Assembly: GCA_900660155.1 (NCBI GenBank)
Contig: CABFPE010001036.1
Span: 17,462-44,967, forward strand
DNA from: Hofstenia miamia
Taxonomy: Eukaryota > Xenacoelomorpha > Acoela > Hofsteniidae
Reading direction: 5' to 3'
Length of the DNA stretch: 27,506 nt
Shown here: positions 1 to 10,207 of the stretch, in pieces
How positions within the stretch are numbered: the first letter of the stretch is position 1
Layout: the number at the start of each line of letters is the position of its first letter
Translations under genes and position numbers: made by a program
Notes under the pieces: generated by a model
What the model saw: only the letters and a program-made list of their open reading frames with translations
What the model was told of the DNA's origin: nothing
Databases searched by the model: none

Positions 1-13
1 TATATATATATAT
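1..13. repeat. (TA)n microsatellite, cut by the window edge
   Basis: The window opens in alternating TA. The tract continues beyond the left edge, so its full length is unknown. Confidence 0.9.
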
Positions 14-387
14 TGATGTTAATAAAATTTTTATAATTCGATTTTCGTGTGAGTGAATCGGACGTAAATATCTGATTTGACTCAAACGCAATGTTTCACC
101 TGATTAATTAAAAAATATTAGTACTTATCCCCTAAAACATCAAAAGCCTATAAAAAACTGTTTCCCAAAGAAATTAGTTTCTACTGTAATTTATCAAAAT
201 GAATGTGATGATTGAAATAAATCATACATTGGGGGAAACTAAGATACATCTGGGAACATGGAAGAAAGATCGCATAAGAAAACTTTAAATTCTGAAATAA
301 ATTTATATTACCTTGAAATTGAAATCAAGGAAAAATATTTTAACATGCTAATAAGATTGAAACATCATAAAAAAATACTTGTCAATT
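14..387. other. AT-rich sequence, possibly the 5' part of the Penelope-like remnant
   Basis: No gene can be supported here. The stretch lies directly upstream of recognisable Penelope-like reverse transcriptase sequence on the same strand and may be its decayed 5' portion, but I could not match it to a motif. Confidence 0.3.
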
Positions 388-1150
388 CATGATTTCTCAA
401 ATGATGAAATTGAAGCATTATCATGTGGCTTAAGAATGAGCTCACCCTCGAAATTTAATAGCTTTAAAATTGAAACCGAATCAGAGAATTTGTTTCAAAA
501 TCTTATTAAGTATGAAAAATACAACATTAAATAAGAATGAACAGAAATTAGAAGTGATTTATTTCATTTTATGATATGCTATTTTAAACAATCCCCTCCA
601 CAATCTCAAAAAGTTAAATTTATATTTGATAGTTTACGAAGAATTTCAAAAAATAAAAGCCAATATGTTTTTGTAAATATGACAACCGAAATAGAAGTCA
701 ATTTAAATGACACTTGAAAAATAATTATTTTATTAAAATTGATGCTAATTTTAACAACAAACTAGTATCTCTAAAAATAATAAGAAAATTTATATAGAAA
801 TATATATAACAGCATTCAATGTAGTGGAACTGAGGCACCTAGGTTAAAAAGATTGGCCAAAGTTCACAAGAATTCTCAAGATCACCCTTTAGACCAATTC
901 TTTTAATGACTAATTCATCTGCATTCAAACTCAGTAAGTATTTGAATAACATTTTAAAAGAATATTTACTAAAAAAATTATTTTATTTAGGACATTAATA
1001 CATTCTATAATTTCAACAATGAAAAAAGACAGAGAAAACTATTGATTATATATCATCATTCATTCCTGAACAAGAAATTGACATTGATTTGTAAACATTA
1101 AAACCTTTCTAGCAATGGCTTTACTTGACACTGCATTATCATTGCAAATA
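388..1150 (+). pseudogene. Penelope-like retroelement, reverse transcriptase remnant
   Basis: Conceptual translation on the plus strand gives two recognisable pieces. At 388-531 the frame reads FSNDEIEALSCGLRM, like the short block (F-S-x-x-E-x-x-x-L-S-x-G-L) at the N-terminal side of Penelope-like reverse transcriptases. At 826-985 the translation reads APRLKRLAKVHKN, then after a +1 shift RPILLMTNSSAFKLSKYLNN; this matches the family pattern P-R-L-Y-G-L-P-K-x-H-K ... P-L-R-P-I ... L-x-K-Y-L. A weaker piece near 1080-1150 (FLAMALLDTA) may be the later 'L...T.F' block. The catalytic YxDD box and the GIY-YIG endonuclease were not found. Frameshifts and stops show it is dead. The family assignment is inferred from motif pattern only; a LINE with a similar block is the alternative. 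Confidence 0.6.
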
Positions 1151-1606
1151 CATATAAGTTATAGAACCTTTCAATATAAGTCATCATAGTAAGTAAAGGA
1201 GTCATGAATAGCTGAATTTTGAAGCGAGATACATAGAGAAAACTAAAGAATTTTTGCGAGGATCAAGTAAAGGGTTTTTTAGCTATTTTTTGTACAAAGA
1301 CTTTTATTAACAGCATATGATTATATCACCTACATGTATTTTGTTAAGTTGAATGCATGTTTCCCAAGTAATATTATTGTTGTTAATTTTGCTTGATATG
1401 AATAAACGTGCATCTTATCTTAATTAGCTTTTATCAAGGACATCAGATACAAATACAGAAAGGAAATAATCCTTAAACAAAAATTTCAACGAATTGCTAC
1501 ATCAGACATTTTGCATGTAGAGCTCCTAGAAGGGAAGTGTTTCCCAAATCTTTAATCCTCTTTAGTAAAGCCCCTTTGCCATGTACATCAATATCGGTAT
1601 CGTTAT
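1151..1606. other. No gene seen; AT-rich
   Basis: AT-rich sequence after the Penelope-like remnant. It may include that element's 3' portion. I see no ORF, RNA gene or terminal repeat that I can support. Confidence 0.3.
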
Positions 1607-1612
1607 CTATAC

Positions 1613-1851
1613 ATGATGCATAATAAAATTATGCTTTCTGCCTTGTAATATCTTTAGCTGTCTTCCAGTTTTGATCATGCTAAGTAATTGTAACGTGGTA
1701 TTATCCCACAAATTTTTATCTTGTGAGTTCTCCGTCACCCAGCCACCGTAGGAATATTCATAAAAATCATCACAAGGGTCTACGTCAGTTTTCATACATT
1801 TCAAAATGTCTTCAGCGAATTCATCTAACTTCTTTGTAAAGGCACAGTCCT
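1613..1851 (-). CDS. Isolated exon of an M13 (neprilysin-like) metallopeptidase, N-terminal ectodomain
   Basis: Read on the minus strand, this frame encodes DCAFTKKLDEFAEDILKCM followed by VDPCDDFYEYSYGGWVTEN. The block D-P-C-x-D-F-Y-x-Y-x-C-G-G-W is the hallmark of the M13 family just after its single membrane anchor, and the preceding D-C-A with spaced cysteines fits the first conserved disulfides. M13 enzymes are zinc peptidases that cleave extracellular peptides; the catalytic HExxH lies several hundred residues further on and is not present here. An in-frame stop occurs just upstream, next to an AG (CTAAAG) that could be the splice acceptor at about 1851. The frame ends at a GTATAG (1607-1612) that could be the donor. 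The family's cysteine in 'ACGGW' is tyrosine here, so this may be a decaying or divergent copy. No adjoining M13 exon was found. Confidence 0.6.
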
Positions 1852-1859
1852 TTAGTTTT

Positions 1860-2655
1860 TAAGTTGTGTCACAATCATTGTTGGCGAATTATTATGAATT
1901 CCTAAGCCATTGAAATTTCTTTTTTTTTAAGCGATGTAATAGTTAATGGCGAGGCTACAGGGATGAGAAAAATTTATTGTATTTTACATTGAAAACAGAA
2001 AAATGTTGACTCTAATTCTCTGCTTGTACGAATATTAATTGATTCATATTTTACTTTTCCCCAATAAACCGCCGTGACATGATTACCATTTGGAGTTCGA
2101 TTAGCTCAAAATGGAGTCAATACTTTTTGTACCGGAGTATATCTTTCCAAATTTGTCTAGGCTCATTCCGCAGCCCATGCCATGTGCAGTGGGCTAGACT
2201 CACCAAGAATGGATAATTCAAAAAAATGTAATATATTCATAAATATCAATTATAAAAACTAAATCTTATGTCTACCCGTGCTAAAGTTCGATTGTCGGTT
2301 TGAGTAGCGCTTAAAATTTTTTTGGTCACATTAAGCCTCCCCAACTAAAAATGATTCATTAATATCTGTCATACAAATTTGTCATTTTATGCATTGTAGT
2401 GTGTGATCATACAACGCTTAAACATAGCACTAACAATCGAATACATTTTTTATGTAAAATGCAGACATTTTTCAGTTTTAAAAAATTATGTTCTAAATTT
2501 TTAAATATTTATGCTAACAACTTTTCGAAGCCTACAAATGAAAAAATGAGGTAAAATTGTTTGAAATAGGGATAATTAAACAAGATACGTGGTTTATTAT
2601 TACAAAGAAGCAATGAAGTTGATTCCTGTCAGTATACATTCTACGAGCTTGATGT
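1860..2655. other. No gene seen; AT-rich spacer
   Basis: AT-rich sequence with no supported ORF. A short imperfect hairpin lies at about 2154-2200 (GTCTAG ... CTAGAC with an inner AGCCCA/TGGGCT pair). I could not match it to a tRNA or another known RNA. Confidence 0.35.
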
Positions 2656-2659
2656 CAAA

Positions 2660-2925
2660 TACTCTTGTCAATATCATGTCAGGTAACAACAACAACTAAA
2701 AATTTATGTATTTTATTAGATGCTTTCAAAAGTAGTCTCCTGTTGACATGCTCAGTCGATTCCAGGGCTTCAATATAAGCTTGTCTTGTGTAGTGGTCGA
2801 CAGCAGTAATCAAGGGGGAGCCGCAAGAACTCAGGTCTGGAGCACAGGTGTTTTACAAGGGGGCTTCCCTATAAAATCATATACTTCAAAGGGGATGCTA
2901 ACCCATCTACTCATTTTAAATCATA
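2660..2925 (-). pseudogene. Ty3/gypsy-type integrase core remnant
   Basis: The minus strand encodes, in two overlapping frames, PFEVYDFIGKPPCK and then PDLSSCGSPLITAVDHYTRQ followed by AYIEALESTEHVNRRLLLKA. This matches the start of an rve integrase core: W-x-x-x-x-x-D-F-I-G-P-L (the first catalytic aspartate is in 'YDFIG'), then S-C-G-x-x-x-L-x-x-V-D-H-Y-T-R, then an alpha helix. A frameshift separates the two pieces, and the second and third catalytic acidic residues are missing. The fragment runs into a TA microsatellite on its upstream side. The family call comes from motif order; another rve-type integrase is possible. Confidence 0.55.
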
Positions 2926-2947
2926 TTGAAATTTTTTTAGTTCACTT

Positions 2948-2950
<3 letters not shown>

Positions 2951-2984
<34 letters not shown>
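2951..2984. repeat. (TA)n microsatellite
   Basis: About 34 bp of alternating TA, just upstream (in minus-strand sense) of the integrase remnant. Confidence 0.95.
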
Positions 2985-2985
<1 letters not shown>

Positions 2986-3777
2986 CAAGCTTTGTAAAGG
3001 TTATTGCATTTATGTAATTATTCACGTTCAAAGCAGATAATGATGATAAAATTTTGAATGTCAACATTGTTTTTAGCAATTCATAAAAAATGATACACAT
3101 TTGTTAAAATTTTGTAAATTTAAGTAAATGTATAACAAATATTTCTAATCTATTTCTAATATATTTTACATATTGTAAATACGACATATTTTTAATAAAT
3201 TAGCTGGTAATGTGGGGAATTCGGTACTAACTCTCTGTGCTGGATCCCTACTGCGAGGATCTCTCTTCTATTAGTTAAACTGCTACCAACATCATCAATA
3301 GAGAATGACAATATGGGTTTAGAATGGACCCAAACCCAACCAGATAAGAATACTAACAATCTGAATGGTGATTAACATCTCTGAGTTTTTGATCAAAGTA
3401 TCTAAGCTTTGATGACATTTAACGCGCTCAGTAGTACTCAACCAATACTCGAGCTTAACCCAACCCGAAATCTGGTGGGGTTTATTTACTATTATTTTTT
3501 AAATACAACTGATTTTCAGTTTTTATAGTGTTTATTGTGTGCTATATCTCGAGTAATTAGGTGTTGTAAATTGAAAGTACTTGTATTGGCAAAACTGTGA
3601 CAGTTAAGGCTGGTAGTGGTTAACATGGATCTTTTATGAATGGATGCAGGTATGAGAAATACCTTACCAGTACAGCCTTATTGAGTATTAACATCGCAAT
3701 CTTTTCATCATCTATTCTCAATTATATAGCATAACATTTCAATAATTTGGAAATGTGTAGAATAACTTCTAATGTCA
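2985..3777. other. No gene seen; spacer with GGGTT/AACCC motifs
   Basis: AT-rich sequence without a supported gene. Between about 3310 and 3485 there are repeated CCCAACC-type motifs (ACCCAAACCCAACCAGAT and AACCCAACCCGAAATCT) that could be subterminal motifs of a small transposon. I could not pair them into an element. Confidence 0.3.
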
Positions 3778-3830
3778 GTGGCGAATTTAAGGGGGGACTA
3801 TGGGACTGCAGTGCCCCCCTCCCCCCCCCA
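3778..3830 (+). mobile_element. Orphan DNA-transposon terminus (hAT-like, GC-rich)
   Basis: CAGTGGCGAATTTAAGGGGG is followed by GACTATGGGACTGCAGTGCC and a C-run. A 'CAGTGGCG...GGGGGG...CCCCCC' start is common at the ends of some hAT transposons. I found no inverted partner in the window, so this is a solo end or an element too decayed to close. Confidence 0.35.
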
Positions 3831-5300
3831 TGAAAAAGCAAAATAAAATGCAGCTATTGGGTAAGTTTGTTCAACTCTAGTAGAAAAAGTTAGAAAATTA
3901 CAAATTAATGCCAAACTTCTGTATTCTATTTGGAAATCGATCCAAAAATTTCCAAATTTTTGCAAAATATTTCGAAAATTTTTCAAATAACTTGCAAATT
4001 TTCCTAAAATTTACCAAACCTTGAAAATATTTCTAAAATATTTGTCAAAACATTCATTTTTTCTTTTAAACTAAATCTTACTCATTTTTAATAAATATAT
4101 CAAACACATTAGTCAATCGAATGTTATGCATTTTATCTAACATCCACCAAACTTTGGTACTTTAGAAATTCAAAAAAGCAGTTGACAGACATGATTCCAC
4201 AGCATATGTAAATCTGTGTACATATTGTAAATAGAATCAATACTGTTTGGATGAAGTTGTTAATTCAAACACATTTTCGTTGAAGGATATTGCCATGGTG
4301 GGATTGTGGAGAGCTTTTCTTCTCACTTTTCTAAGAAAAACCACAGGTGTATACCTAAAAAGTGACATTCAAAAACTCCCTTCCATTTTGAAAAATTACT
4401 GAGTAGGTTTCGAGGATAAACAAAATCCAAAAAAACCATAGATCCCGACAATGAAGCTATTTTATTCCCCCTGTCTGTAGCTGGCCAAGTCCCTTTTTTG
4501 TTTTCCATCAGCACCTAGTGAAGTCAATACAATTTGGATATTTCTTAAATACTATATCATAAACAATCAAAGTGTTCAATGAAACTGGGACTTTGTATGC
4601 AATCAAATATCTGTACACTGGTCAATTTAAAACTTTGAAGTGCATTACTGGCAAAACACTTCAGATGTTCTGTACACCAAAACATACTTTTAGAAGCTTT
4701 GCATAGTCATCAAGATTCAATCTTGCTACACATCATTTTTGCAATTCACTGACATATTTTTCGAGAAGCGTGTTAAGATGAACATGCACAAGTACATCAG
4801 CATTCTGAATGAAAAGCTCCTCGTGTTTAAAAAAAAACAAATTTTCTATTTCAATTTCTAAAAACTGGATGATCTAGGCATTGGGAATTCTGAAGCCATT
4901 CCTCACCTGCTGATTTTTCTTAAACATATTCTATTCGCTATTTCGCATACTTCAAATAACGCTCAAAACGTATTCACAGTATTTTGGTAAATGTTGAAAA
5001 TTTTACAATTTTATACCAAATTTTTAAAAATTTCTGTATTTATGAATACTATTTTGTATTAAATTTCAGTTTTTGTTGTAAAAAATATATACCCATTCTA
5101 TGTAAAACCCTAGTAATATTCGAGGTTCACCATCTCCTTCACTTTGTGTTTTGTTTTGCATGTAAGAAGTTTCGATTTCTCAGCCTACAAAATTGCAACT
5201 TAATTCTTTCATAGAACTTTAATAATCCGCTGTGATCATTCAATTCTCAAATAACTGATTTGCTAAGAATCATTAGGTTCAAAGTCATTAATAACATTCC
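3831..5300. other. No supported gene; low-complexity T/A blocks
   Basis: From 3900 to about 4080 the sequence is an iterated AAATTT/CAAAATATTT-like pattern. On the minus strand, 4323-4514 is open for 63 codons, and 4710-4800 translates to a helix-like HEELFIQNADVLVHVHLNTL. Either could be a decayed transposase piece belonging to the terminus at 3778, but I recognise no motif and do not call a gene. Confidence 0.3.
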
Positions 5301-5514
5301 CCCAGTTTTAGACCTCTTTTTATTATTATTATTATATTAATTATATATTAATTTGAAATTGCAGTTAGTAAATGTTAGTGAAAATTTATTTCTAAGGATT
5401 GACCAATCACTAAATTCATTAAAATTTATAGTCTATCTATTAATGTCCATTTCTCTTGCTCCAGATTTCATAAAGCAATTATCCCTATACCAAATCTACA
5501 CTACTGGTGGCGTA

Positions 5515-5575
5515 TCGGGACGGGAAAAAAGCACAGCTAGAAACGGGATTAGTACGGCATTGGGACCAACTTTTT
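5515..5575. repeat. GC-rich iterated patch (CGGGACGGG type)
   Basis: An abrupt GC-rich patch in AT-rich surroundings carries repeated CGGG/CGGC words (CGTATCGGGACGGG, AAACGGGATTAGTACGGC). It resembles the subterminal arrays of the short hAT-like elements at 26.2 and 26.6 kb. No partner end was found. Confidence 0.3.
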
Positions 5576-6106
5576 TTATTTCAACTAATTCTGTGACCAT
5601 TTTGATTTGATATTCGATATTATTTTATGCTTGATAAACTCGTGACCAGAAATAGATGTTTCTATATATATTTTTTTATTAAGGGGATTAATCATTTTCA
5701 TCAGAATGCAATACTTATTTTCCCAATATTACGCTTCCGACAACACAACTAAACGTTAATACTATTGACGATGATTTTAGGGAAGTCAGTCGTATATCAT
5801 GCTTCAATCACATTTCGAAAAAAGTTAATGGGGCTAGAGAATTTCATTTTCATATTTTTCCTGAAACTATGTGCAGTAAAAATTAACGAATTTTTTTATA
5901 GATATGTCAAGCAAAAAATTCTTATTTGACACATGGAAATATATATGCTTACTAATTGAGTCTCTCAGAACGTATGCAATATTTATTATTATTATTATTA
6001 TTAAACTTAAAGGAAAGAGGTTAACTTTACCTAGCACCTTTTTAATGGAGTAAATGGTATATACTTTACTAGAGGTTTTTCCAAACAAGATTTTAAGCAT
6101 AGCAAT
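5576..6106. other. No gene seen; includes a short (ATT)n run
   Basis: AT-rich sequence. A short ATT trinucleotide run lies at about 5981-6003. No coding motif is recognisable on either strand. Confidence 0.35.
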
Positions 6107-6110
6107 TTAG

Positions 6111-6324
6111 CACTAGAACTGGGAGCACTCTTTTAGAATATATTTACATCTGATGTTTCAATGCGAGAATTATGGACTAGAGACAAAATTTCGACAAATA
6201 GCAAATTCAATGAGATTATAAAATTAATTGGAAGTATATGTACCTGCTAGTGTTTTTTCTGAATGATTTATAAAGCAAACAAAAAGGCTTATAGGTCATT
6301 TTACCCATTGTCGCGTTTCTAGTG
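6111..6324. mobile_element. Short piggyBac-type MITE (214 bp)
   Basis: The left end reads TTAG-CACTAGAACTGGGAGC and the right end GCGTTTCTAGTG-TTAA. The terminal CACTAGAAC / TTTCTAGTG repeats next to TTAA-like tetranucleotides match the ends of the 449-bp element at 14076 and the coding copy at 26840. The left TTAA has become TTAG. The right subterminal GGTCATTTTACC resembles the palindromes next to the ends in the other two elements. There is no coding capacity, so it would need a transposase in trans. Confidence 0.6.
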
Positions 6325-6645
6325 TTAAATGAAATTATTGAAACTTCGAAACTACAATGTTACTTCTATGTTAAATATTTAACGTATTTTTCTGATCCAT
6401 AGACCAAATTGTTAAATGTTCTAAGATTCCGCCATTAAATACTTGCACAATTTTTGTGCAGTATGCAGTGTTTTTAATACAAATCTCAATTTTAGACTTC
6501 TATCCCAATATAGTGATATTCTTCATTGTTAGAGAGTTAAAATGAGAAAGAACAATTTTTCCCAAGAATTCTGCAATAAAAAAATAAATATCATAGTTTA
6601 GAAAAGTCGGAATATTAAGAATCGTTAAAAACAACTACATTAAAA
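6325..6645. other. 3' flank of the TSP1 gene; no AATAAA seen
   Basis: This lies downstream, in minus-strand sense, of the TSP1-domain gene. On the minus strand there is no canonical AATAAA in this stretch. An ATTAAA variant lies at 6473-6478 (TTTAAT on the plus strand) and is a possible cleavage signal. Confidence 0.3.
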
Positions 6646-7566
6646 TTAGCAATAAATTTCTATCCATTTTGAAGGCATACCAAAAACCAGATTATTTTTC
6701 CAAAATACATATTTGTTGTGGAAATGTAGCTCAATGTGACCATATCTGCATGCACACTCTTCCAAGGGTTCTGAGTGATATATTAATTTACTTTTAGCTG
6801 AAGAAGGTAATCCCATTGATTCACATAAATAATTAGTAATGTTTTCTTCTGTTAATGACGATTCCTTTGTTATAGAGCTCACACAGTAGCTATTCCCTAA
6901 TTGATCCGGATACTTGCTGTTGCGGAGATCATTTTCGTAGTATATGTGTTCCAAAGTGTTTTTGTACCCCATCACAAAATAGGGACCGTATGCCTTTTCA
7001 TAGTGGCATTCCTCTGCACAACAGGGCCTTGATGTGAATTGTTTCATAGACCGTTTTCCACAATCCTGTGTATTGTTGCTAATCTTATAGTCCTTTACAT
7101 CATCACTCCAAAGTCTGCAAATCTTTCTTATATCCTGAGTTCCTCCTCCACACTTTCTACTGCAAAAGTTCAATATTATGTTTTCAAACTTTGAACATGG
7201 TTGTTTTATACACGATTTACTTTCTACAATGCTACATTCTGAATTCACACTCTTAGTGCGCCTAACACTACTAGTTCCACATGAACTACATTCACTCCAC
7301 GTACTCCAAGTAGCTAAGTTCAACTGATCTGAGCAATTCACTTTTTCAGGTATTTTCTGTCTTGATTCCGTAAATATCCAGTAAAAATTCACGACCAGTA
7401 TAATGACTAAAACTAGAAGAAATAGAGTTGTAACACCAATACACAGCCATTTGCCGTATCGTCCTAACACTGCCTGTTTGGGTGGTGCGGTTGAAACTTC
7501 TTCCTCTGCTGGTCTGAACAGTGGAATTTGTAATGCTGCTTGTGTGGGTAAAGAGTAACTTCTCAT
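6646..7566 (-). CDS. Type II membrane protein with thrombospondin type-1 repeats
   Basis: A 306-residue frame without interruption, the strongest host-gene call in the window. Residues 1-39 are a short cytosolic tail. Residues 41-64 form one long hydrophobic segment (LCIGVTTLFLLVLVIILVVN) with no signal peptide before it, so type II topology is inferred. A linker is followed by a TSP1-like repeat at about 84-125, starting WSTWSECSSCG, the conserved W-x-x-W-x-x-C-x-x-C-G core. A second, partial repeat at about 135-183 carries CSRKCGGGTQDIRKIC. The C-terminal 120 residues have several cysteines, end in a terminal Cys, and match no family I recognise. Sequons N77-C-S, N164-N-T and N242-I-T would lie outside the cell. 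TSP1 repeats typically bind glycosaminoglycans or proteins in the matrix. The frame may be a complete intronless gene or a large exon: the minus strand has AG dinucleotides just before the ATG. Confidence 0.75.
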   Translation of the reverse strand: MRSYSLPTQAALQIPLFRPAEEEVSTAPPKQAVLGRYGKWLCIGVTTLFLLVLVIILVVNFYWIFTESRQKIPEKVNCSDQLNLATWSTWSECSSCGTSSVRRTKSVNSECSIVESKSCIKQPCSKFENIILNFCSRKCGGGTQDIRKICRLWSDDVKDYKISNNTQDCGKRSMKQFTSRPCCAEECHYEKAYGPYFVMGYKNTLEHIYYENDLRNSKYPDQLGNSYCVSSITKESSLTEENITNYLCESMGLPSSAKSKLIYHSEPLEECACRYGHIELHFHNKYVFWKNNLVFGMPSKWIEIYC

Positions 7567-7889
7567 CTCGGTTGTCGATTGTTTAGTTTCACTGCATTCA
7601 ATGAGCGTTTAATTTCTACACGTTTGTATACAATTACAAAAGCTAATTGGCAATGAATTTAAAGCAAGCTGTAAACATGGTTTTCCTTGCAAATCAACAA
7701 AAACGATTATTTATTTATATTTACCAAGATACTTTTCTATATAAAAGTGGTTTTAAATACAAATATTACATGGCATTTGTCATAATTCAGCAGTTCAACA
7801 ATTTGAACTTAGTATGTTTGGCTATATAAAACAAATAGTTTTCAGTCTCGTAACTATACTATATAAATAAAAAATAAATTAATTAATAA

Positions 7890-7892
<3 letters not shown>
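7567..7892. other. Upstream flank of the TSP1 gene; no element identified
   Basis: AT-rich sequence that would contain the promoter or upstream intron of the minus-strand TSP1 gene. I see no TATA box or initiator worth naming, and no coding motif. Confidence 0.3.

Positions 7893-7923
<31 letters not shown>
7893..7923. repeat. (TA)n microsatellite
   Basis: About 30 bp of alternating TA following an A/T-rich (TAAA)n-like lead-in. Confidence 0.95.
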
Positions 7924-7925
<2 letters not shown>

Positions 7926-8343
7926 TCAAATATTTAGAAAAGTTCAATCTACAAAAATTATGGAATTTTTGTCAAATATTTCCAATTACATGTATTTGCC
8001 AAATTCCCAATCATTAGTGAGAAAATCAGGTGTTCAATTATGACGCCACGTTATATCCTACAACCTCATCTCTCATTAATGCCTGTCAGACAACTTTTGT
8101 CGGTAATCTTACTATTGCATATTTGTCATTGATGCTGATTCATTAAGGAACTTGCAAGGATTTTCAAAAAAATTTATTCTTAACGTCGACTTTTTAATAG
8201 AAAAATTTATTCTCCCTACTTCAGACAACCTTTACAAACTGTAAAACCATCTACTATTAATCCTTCTTGTTTAAGTAGATGGTTGGAAAGAAGTCGATCA
8301 GCAAGTTGCATTACTTAATAGTACAGATAAGTGGCGGTCAGTC
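7924..8343. other. No clear gene; possibly 5' copia remnant
   Basis: This stretch precedes the copia reverse transcriptase. At about 8290-8345 the plus strand reads VDQQVALLNSTDKWRSVKK, which fits the helix before copia RT (W...E...L....W..V). Nothing recognisable as integrase or gag was found further left. Confidence 0.35.
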
Positions 8344-9420
8344 AAGAAATAAGAAATTTATAATTAGATAAACAATGATGTTTTTAACAGTAAATGATTG
8401 TGGTCAACAATTTATTACGACTAGATGGGTTCTTACTAAAAAGAGATGTGGCACATTTAAGGTGGGATTTGTGGCACGGGGTTTTGAGGATCCAGAAAGT
8501 CTCTATTTTAGTTAAAGATTCACCCACATGTGCTTGAGATCTTTTCATCTGTTGTTGTCACTTTATTCAAGCAACATAAATAGATGGAATAAGTGCCAAT
8601 CTATGGACATTAAAACAGCTTTCTTACAGGGCGAGCACTTAGATAGAGAGGTTTTTATTATGCCACCTAGGGAGAGTGGTGTTTCGAATGGTAAAATGTG
8701 GAAACTTGTTAAGTGTGTCTATGGATTACTAGATGTGCCACGACATTGGTAAAATCGTTGTAAATCAGAAATATTAAGAACAGGTTGTCCTATGTCTAAA
8801 TATGATTCTTGTATCTTCTCTTTGTCTTACTCTGGAGTACTACATGGTATTATTTCTACACACGTGGGCGATTTTTGGTGGTGTGGTGCTAGTTTCTATA
8901 TTAAACATGTTTTGGAGTTATTGCGAGACGTGTTTGATGTTGGTGTAGAATGTGAGTTTCCATTTCGATATCTTGGATTGGACATTACTGAAAGTAGCAA
9001 TTATGTTATAGTCCATCATAATGAATATGCAGTTTCCATTGCTCCTATTAATCTTGTGCCAGGTCCAGATTTAGATATAATGCAAATCACATCTGATGAA
9101 GAGAGAAAACTAATGCGGGATCTTATTGGAAAAATTCAGTGGTTGTCATGTCATGCATTTCCTGACTTAGCTTTCTCTGTTTTTGATTTTACCACTAAAG
9201 TGAAATACTGATAATCGGTCAATTATTGAAGCAATCTATTCTACCAAGAAGTTACATGATAAAAGGATACGGATTGACTTTAATTAAGTTACTTGTAAGA
9301 ATTGATTAATAACAAGAAACTTGCGGAAATACAGTACGCGCAGACAAAGTTTCAGCTGGCTGATTCACCTACAAAACCCAAAACAGTATCATCTGATTCT
9401 CTGACCAATGTTTTACACGT
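8344..9420 (+). pseudogene. Ty1/copia retrotransposon remnant (RT plus RNase H C-terminus; GalEa-like)
   Basis: Plus-strand translation gives the copia RT blocks in order. ITTRWVLTKKRCGTFKVGF then VARGFED (about 8416-8490) is the 'WV.t.K..G...KaR.VArGf.' block. MDIKTAFLQGE (about 8605) is the first catalytic box. VYGLLDVPRHW (about 8718-8750) matches 'lYGLkqapr.W'. HVGDFWWCG (about 8860) stands where YVDD should be, with the first aspartate changed to Gly. FRYLGLDI follows, then GKIQWLSCHAFPDLAFSV, the 'l..l.w.....PDi.f.v' block. After KVKY at 9210 the sequence jumps in another frame to TDNRSIIEAIYSTKKLHDKR and FQLADSPTKP, the end of RNase H. The middle of RNase H is therefore deleted. Several stops confirm decay. 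The 'WGG' after the DD box suggests the GalEa clade of aquatic animals; that is an inference from pattern. Confidence 0.8.
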
Positions 9421-10200
9421 GACAAACTTAGTACAAATATTGTGGATTGTGGTCTGGTGCAAAAACAAAAGTAGAAATGGTGCGTTTATCTTTTACAGAA
9501 TTATAACTTGAAGATGACCAAATTATTATTTTCAAATATAATTTTATCAGAATCCATGGCATCAGCTCCACCTTCATTTTGCTTTTGATCAAGATTGGCA
9601 GAGTCAATCCTGGCAATCGTTTTACTTTACTAAGAATATGCTATAGCGTTAGTTCCATTGTTTTTCCTAAAATAAATCTGATCTGGTCAAGTGTTTTGAA
9701 TGTTCACAAAACTTGCTGGTCAAAATAACCGAAATGAGCATCTAAAGTATTCACTTACAAATAATGGTAAAATATAATGAAAACTTTGAGCGAACACAGC
9801 ACAACATAATATTTGACTGAAAACAAACAGTCAAAGATTTGATGGGAAATTTTTTCAAAGCACGAACGTTTTGTTTCAGGTTAAAAAGACCGGTTTTGGC
9901 ATTCTAATGATTTGCATATAGTAATGGCATCTCCATGTGTATTGAACGTTTCGTAATTAAAAACAGAATGTAAATTTTCGTTAAAATTTTTATCATGGCG
10001 GGGGATAACAGCATTTTTGCCACATAAAACTAAGATATACAATAAACCTACAAAATCACGGTTTGAAACAAAGTCACAAAGTTAACAGCTTAATCAACGA
10101 ATAAACAAAGAAAGACTTGAAGTAGAAAACCTATTTCAGCATCTAGAGATTTAACATTTGTTAATTTTTGCATTTCTGATCTCGCTGTTGCTGTACTTTC
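9421..10200. other. No gene seen; downstream of copia remnant
   Basis: Probably the 3' copia remnant passing into unique sequence. I could not identify an LTR. At 9874-9960 there is a weak inverted pair (ACGAACGTT / AACGTTTCGT) that could be the ends of a very small element. Confidence 0.25.
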
Positions 10201-10207
10201 ATCAATG

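Noticed and set aside
2270..2330. GTTCGATTGTC as a possible tRNA T-loop
   Set aside because: No acceptor stem, D arm or anticodon arm can be folded around it.
2748..3017. Plus-strand 89-codon frame running into the TA repeat
   Set aside because: It is antisense to the gypsy integrase remnant and its tail encodes only (YI)n from the microsatellite.
3798..3986. Minus-strand 62-codon frame ending in GGEGGTAVP
   Set aside because: The tail is the translation of the GC-rich transposon terminus and the remainder is AT-driven with no motif.
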